Source of the DNA: Aliiglaciecola sp. CAU 1673
GTDB taxonomy: Bacteria; Pseudomonadota; Gammaproteobacteria; Enterobacterales; Alteromonadaceae
Assembly: GCF_029223185.1 (NCBI RefSeq)
Contig: NZ_JARHUG010000004.1
Location: 62,001-126,000 of the forward strand
Direction: 5' to 3'
DNA: 64,000 nt
This document shows positions 60,314-64,000 of the stretch, in pieces. The notes below the pieces were generated by a model. That model saw only the letters and a list, made by a program, of their open reading frames with translations. It ran no database searches and had not been told where the DNA came from. Numbering within the stretch: the stretch's first letter is position 1; each line of letters begins with the position of its first letter. The position numbers were made by a program, and so were the translations under genes.

Positions 60314-62941
60314 ATGCAGAACCCCCGCTGGTTTCACCTGGATAGCAAAACTGCATTCGAAGAACTAAAAAGCAGTGAGGATGGCCTGGCCGACAGCGAG
60401 GCAGCAGCGCGACTAACTCAGTACGGTCCAAACCGTTTACCCGAAGGCAAACGCCGGGGTCTTGGTGCCATTATTCTTGGTCAGTTCAGTGACTTTATGA
60501 TTTTGGTGCTGCTGGGGGCCGCGCTGGTCTCGGGCCTGATTGGCGATCTTAAAGACACCCTCGCCATTGTGGTGATCCTGCTATTAAACGCCATTATCGG
60601 CACGGTACAGGAATACCGGGCGCAGCAGGCGCTGTCAGCCCTTAAAGCCCTGGCCGCCCAGCAAGCCCTGGTGCGCCGAAACGGCCAGGTAAAAAAAATC
60701 GCAGCATCACAGTTGGTACCCGGCGATATAGTGCTACTCGAAGCCGGTAATCTGGTGCCTGCCGATGTGCGTCTGATCCAAAGTGAAACCCTGCAAGCGG
60801 ATGAATCGGCACTGACCGGTGAATCCCAGGCCGTAACCAAACACACCGAGGCACTTAAAGACAAAGAATTGCCCATAGGCGACAGGTTGAATCTAGCCTT
60901 TAAGGGCAGCCTCATCACCCGTGGCAAAGGCGAGGGGGTGGTGATTGCCACCGGTCGTGAGACCGAATTTGGTCAGATAGCCAGCCTGCTGGCCGAAGAG
61001 AAAAAAGCCAAAACCCCACTTCAGGAGCGACTTTCCACCTTTGGTCGCCATCTTGCCCTGGCGGTACTAGCCATCTGCGCGGTGGTGTTTGTGGCCGGCC
61101 TGCTGCAGGGCCAGCCTGTGCTGTTAATGCTGCTGACCGCCATTAGTCTTGCCGTGGCCGCCATTCCCGAAGCGCTGCCGGCGGTGATCACTATTGCCCT
61201 GGCCATGGGTGCCAGACGCCTGGTCAAACACCATGCTTTGGTGCGCAATCTGCCGGCGGTAGAAACCTTAGGCTCAGTGACTTATATCTGCACCGATAAA
61301 ACCGGTACCCTCACCCTTAACCAAATGACGGTGGAAAAAGTCTTTGCCGACAATCAACTTTTTGAACAAAGCGCCTTCCCCGATAACGATATTGGTCAGG
61401 CCCTTGGCAAGGCCATGGCACTGAACAACGATGTCACCAAGCAAGATGAAAAGACACAAGGAGAGCCTACTGAACTTGCCTTGTATCAGGCAGCCAAGAA
61501 GCAAGGCTATGACCGCCCGTCATTAGAACAAAGCCTGCCTCGGATTGGCGCGGTGCCCTTTGACAGCGATCGCAAGATGATGACCACCTTGCATCAGGAC
61601 GGTGAGAAAGTGGTGGCCTATAGCAAAGGGGCGCCGGAGGTGGTGCTGGCACTTTGTGAATCGGCGTTATTGTCAGCGCAAGGCGGCGCCTGGCAGGCAG
61701 GAGATGCACTTCAACAAGCCGAGAAATTGGCCAATGAGGGCTACCGGGTGCTGGCCCTGGCCTGTCGGGAATTCACCCACAAACCCGATGACAAAGACGC
61801 CACAGCTATCGAGCAGCAGCTTCAGTTTATTGGCTTGGTGGCCCTTATTGACCCGCCCCGCCCGGAAGTGCCCGATGCGGTACAAGATTGTCTTACTGCT
61901 GGTATCAAGCCAGTAATGATCACCGGCGATCATCCCGGCACGGCGCTGGCCATCGCCAAGCGCCTTGGCATCTGTGAAACCGACAAGGTGGTCACAGGTA
62001 CTGATTTGGACACACTCAGCGAGCAGGATTTTGCCAGCCATGTCATGGATATCCGCGTCTATGCCAGGGTAAGTCCGGCGCAGAAGCTGCGTATCGTCAA
62101 AGCGCTACAGGCCAAGGGCCAATTTGTGGCCATGACCGGTGATGGGGTGAACGATGCCCCTGCCCTTAAACGAGCCGGTATTGGCGTGGCCATGGGCCAA
62201 AAAGGCACCGATGTGGCCCGCCAGGCAGCGGATATGGTGCTCTTGGATGACAACTTCGCCACCATAGTGCGGGCGGTGAAAACCGGGCGCAGGATCTTTG
62301 ACAATATCCGCAAATTTATCAAAGACACCATGAGCTCCAATTCAGGGGAAATATGGACCCTATTGCTGGCGCCTTTAATGGGCCTGCCTATTCCGTTGTT
62401 ACCCATCCATATCCTTTGGATAAATCTGGTGACCGACGGTTTACCGGGCCTTGCCTTTAGCGCCGAAAAGGCCGAACCGGATGTGATGAAACGTCGTCCG
62501 CGTCCGCCCGATGAGAGCATTTTCGCCCATGGTATGTGGCAGCATATTGTCTGGTTTGGACTTTTTGTGGGCGGCATTTCCATTGCCTCACAGGCCTGGG
62601 CGATGTCCAACGACATGCCCTATTGGCAGACCGTGGTCTTTACCGTTCTGACCCTGTCACAGCTATTCCACTCCATGGCGGTCAGAAGCGAGCGCGCGAG
62701 CCTTTTACAAATCGGCTTTTTCAGCAATTTGTATATGATTGGCGCGGTAACAGCGGCGTTCTTGCTGCAATTGGCTGTGATCTATCACCCCATGCTCAAC
62801 GATATTTTCTATACCCAACCCCTGCCACTGGATGTGATGCTGGGCTGTATCGGCGTTTCTTCCTTGGTACTGGTAGTGGTAGAAGTGGAAAAATGGATGA
62901 TGCGCCACGGCTGGCTTTATCAGAGCAAGACGATAGGCTGA
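60314..62941 (+). CDS. P2A-type cation-transporting ATPase (Ca2+/Mn2+-like)
   Basis: 875 aa P-type ATPase: TGES loop, phosphorylated D328 in DKTGTLT, and [11 protein letters not shown]. The TM ligands of SERCA-type pumps are kept: PEALP in TM4 (E286, versus PEGLP), NSGE in TM5 (N676, E679) and NLVTD in TM6 (N704, D708). This supports Ca2+ or Mn2+ rather than heavy metals, which need Cys motifs not seen here. SD GGAG 7 nt before the ATG. The gene is last in the DUF211-VIT-ATPase operon. Confidence 0.88.
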   Translation: MQNPRWFHLDSKTAFEELKSSEDGLADSEAAARLTQYGPNRLPEGKRRGLGAIILGQFSDFMILVLLGAALVSGLIGDLKDTLAIVVILLLNAIIGTVQEYRAQQALSALKALAAQQALVRRNGQVKKIAASQLVPGDIVLLEAGNLVPADVRLIQSETLQADESALTGESQAVTKHTEALKDKELPIGDRLNLAFKGSLITRGKGEGVVIATGRETEFGQIASLLAEEKKAKTPLQERLSTFGRHLALAVLAICAVVFVAGLLQGQPVLLMLLTAISLAVAAIPEALPAVITIALAMGARRLVKHHALVRNLPAVETLGSVTYICTDKTGTLTLNQMTVEKVFADNQLFEQSAFPDNDIGQALGKAMALNNDVTKQDEKTQGEPTELALYQAAKKQGYDRPSLEQSLPRIGAVPFDSDRKMMTTLHQDGEKVVAYSKGAPEVVLALCESALLSAQGGAWQAGDALQQAEKLANEGYRVLALACREFTHKPDDKDATAIEQQLQFIGLVALIDPPRPEVPDAVQDCLTAGIKPVMITGDHPGTALAIAKRLGICETDKVVTGTDLDTLSEQDFASHVMDIRVYARVSPAQKLRIVKALQAKGQFVAMTGDGVNDAPALKRAGIGVAMGQKGTDVARQAADMVLLDDNFATIVRAVKTGRRIFDNIRKFIKDTMSSNSGEIWTLLLAPLMGLPIPLLPIHILWINLVTDGLPGLAFSAEKAEPDVMKRRPRPPDESIFAHGMWQHIVWFGLFVGGISIASQAWAMSNDMPYWQTVVFTVLTLSQLFHSMAVRSERASLLQIGFFSNLYMIGAVTAAFLLQLAVIYHPMLNDIFYTQPLPLDVMLGCIGVSSLVLVVVEVEKWMMRHGWLYQSKTIG

Positions 62942-63027
62942 GGAAAACACGAAAAACACCAGATATCGATCTTATCCCCAGCAATTTATCCTCACTATCT
63001 ATCTGACCGAGTGTTACAAAACCTCAT

Positions 63028-64000
63028 TCACTCATTCTTAAGAATATCCTGAATCGCCTCATAAACCCCCAGAGCCAATTCCTTATCACCCCCCGACTGA
63101 TTGACCAGGTGCTCTAGTGTTACCCAACCGATGCTTTTTAGATGCTCACCCTTATATTCCTGCATCAAATGTTGCATTTGGCACAACTCATCGAAAGTTG
63201 TGACAGGGGTGCTATGTAGCATTGGATTTGCTTTACAGACGTTATCAAGATGCTCTAAATGCGCCTTGTAAAGACTCGAGGGGCTCAGATCTGAGGCAAA
63301 ATATTGCGAAAGGATTCTGGGACTTTCTGAAATACTATTCTTTTGGTCACAAGTTGTAGAAACCAACACTGTTCCATCAGACATCAATGTCTCTATGTCG
63401 ATAATGCCAGCCTGCAATTGCGGGACATAGTAGAAGGCGCCAATTGTCTGGCACCCTTCCCGATACATAGTACGAATAAAGGTGCGAACCTCGCCGCTAC
63501 GGCTAATGGTTTCATCTTCCATATCGGCCAAGTAAACAAAGCCCAGATGCTCAAATTCATGCTGGGTTTTCTGATAAAAATCCATATCCAAATCAACAAA
63601 GTCTTCGCAATTTGCCTGAATGAGGACATGCTTCTCCCCATATCCACTTCTGACCGTTTCAAGGATGTTATGCGCTATCTGTTGATAGTCTGGTGCTTCT
63701 GAATGGACAAGTTCCCAGCCATCCACTTCACCTTCGTATTTTTTTGCGAGTTGCAACAGCGCTTCAGCAAATTGCGTCATGTGTTCGGAGGCGGGAATCA
63801 GCTGGATAAATAAATCACACAACCATAACCCGGGGAAGGCTTCTTCAATCTGTGCATCAATTTCATAACCATCGGACAGAAGTTCATCGACAACTGCCTG
63901 GCTGTCAGGCTGTCGCTGAAAAAACAGTCGGAAAGAAAGGTGTTCTGGATTGTCTGCTGCAATAGCATGTTCTGCCAGTGTGGAACGTATTTCATCGGCG
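63028..64000 (-). CDS. RraB-like N-terminal domain protein (5' end beyond window)
   Basis: The frame runs from a stop at 63028 to the right window edge, at least 323 aa. The N-terminal 110 residues resemble RraB, the ribonuclease E inhibitor: a helix with AIAADNPEHLSFRLFF, DELLSDGYEID and EGEVDGWELVHSEAP. The following 200 residues, with two Cys-containing stretches, are not recognised. An alternative TTG start at 63822 would lose the RraB-like part. Confidence 0.6.
   Translation of the reverse strand, partial: ADEIRSTLAEHAIAADNPEHLSFRLFFQRQPDSQAVVDELLSDGYEIDAQIEEAFPGLWLCDLFIQLIPASEHMTQFAEALLQLAKKYEGEVDGWELVHSEAPDYQQIAHNILETVRSGYGEKHVLIQANCEDFVDLDMDFYQKTQHEFEHLGFVYLADMEDETISRSGEVRTFIRTMYREGCQTIGAFYYVPQLQAGIIDIETLMSDGTVLVSTTCDQKNSISESPRILSQYFASDLSPSSLYKAHLEHLDNVCKANPMLHSTPVTTFDELCQMQHLMQEYKGEHLKSIGWVTLEHLVNQSGGDKELALGVYEAIQDILKNE

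Noticed and set aside
63798-63995. Minus-strand 65-codon frame at the right edge
   Set aside because: It overlaps the RraB-like gene in another frame; the RraB-like frame is longer and runs to the edge.

Overview
The window is chromosomal DNA from a gammaproteobacterium, most likely an Alteromonadales member close to Alteromonadaceae such as Bowmanella, Lacimicrobium or Alteromonas. This rests on gene orders shared with that group: purM-purN next to a DUF2066 gene and hda; dnaQ with a TIGR03503-family gene and divergent rnhA; thrS-infC-rpmI-rplT-pheS-pheT-ihfA; lrp-ftsK-lolA-rarA-crcB-serS; and tRNA-Ser(UGA)-yccA. It also rests on the AUU start of infC and on the mix of gene families. I see no prophage, integrase, transposase, CRISPR array or biosynthetic cluster. 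Most of the window is ordinary core genome with a few accessory islands.

Layout. 1-9.9 kb: a lipoprotein metallopeptidase cut by the left edge, hda, DUF2066, purM-purN, a DUF3108 protein, fadE with a FadR-like operator over its predicted start site, and an M14-type carboxypeptidase-like protein. 10.0-10.3 kb: three identical tRNA-Asp genes with a good promoter. 10.5-16.1 kb: dnaQ plus TIGR03503, rnhA, a quinone oxidoreductase with acylphosphatase, rlmI, and a PilZ protein. 16.2-24.9 kb: hrpA, a CBS-domain protein, an exported isoaspartyl peptidase, sbcB and a stand-alone DUF342/FapA protein. 24.9-32.1 kb: a 3-hydroxyacid dehydrogenase, glutathione peroxidase with a D-lactate dehydrogenase-like protein, cmoM, a Nif3 protein, a Lys/Ala-rich small protein, photolyase with a TudS-DUF1722 protein, and a KOW-like small protein. 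32.3-39.6 kb: the translation operon from thrS to ihfA, read leftward. 39.6-43.7 kb: a START-like exported protein, a fructosamine-kinase-like protein, pteridine reductase, a CPXCG zinc-ribbon protein, a DUF3080 lipoprotein and a small membrane protein.

43.7-44.5 kb is an unusual gene-free stretch packed with perfect short hairpins, a 43-nt direct repeat and an 8-bp tandem repeat. It lies just downstream of tRNA-Ser(UGA). 44.8-47.0 kb: yccA followed by tusD-tusC-tusB-tusE, the sulfur relay for tRNA 2-thiouridine, then a likely 42-residue membrane peptide gene. 47.2-55.2 kb: serS, crcB, rarA, lolA, ftsK and lrp, with ald divergent from lrp. 55.2-59.4 kb: an NTF2-like exported protein, an M15-like peptidase with an embedded dockerin-like calcium motif overlapping an L,D-transpeptidase, and an alpha/beta hydrolase. 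59.4-62.9 kb: a compact operon of a DUF211 protein, a VIT1/CCC1-like membrane protein and a P2A-type ATPase that keeps the Ca/Mn ligand residues. The window ends in an RraB-like protein cut by the right edge.

How genes work together: the thrS-ihfA block and serS supply translation; the tus genes and cmoM modify tRNA wobble positions; dnaQ, rnhA, sbcB, rarA, hda, ftsK and phrB handle replication, repair and segregation; fadE and the exported cell-wall enzymes are metabolic and envelope functions. The most novel candidates are the DUF211-VIT-P2A-ATPase cassette (proposed divalent-metal handling) and the hairpin-dense island beside tRNA-Ser.
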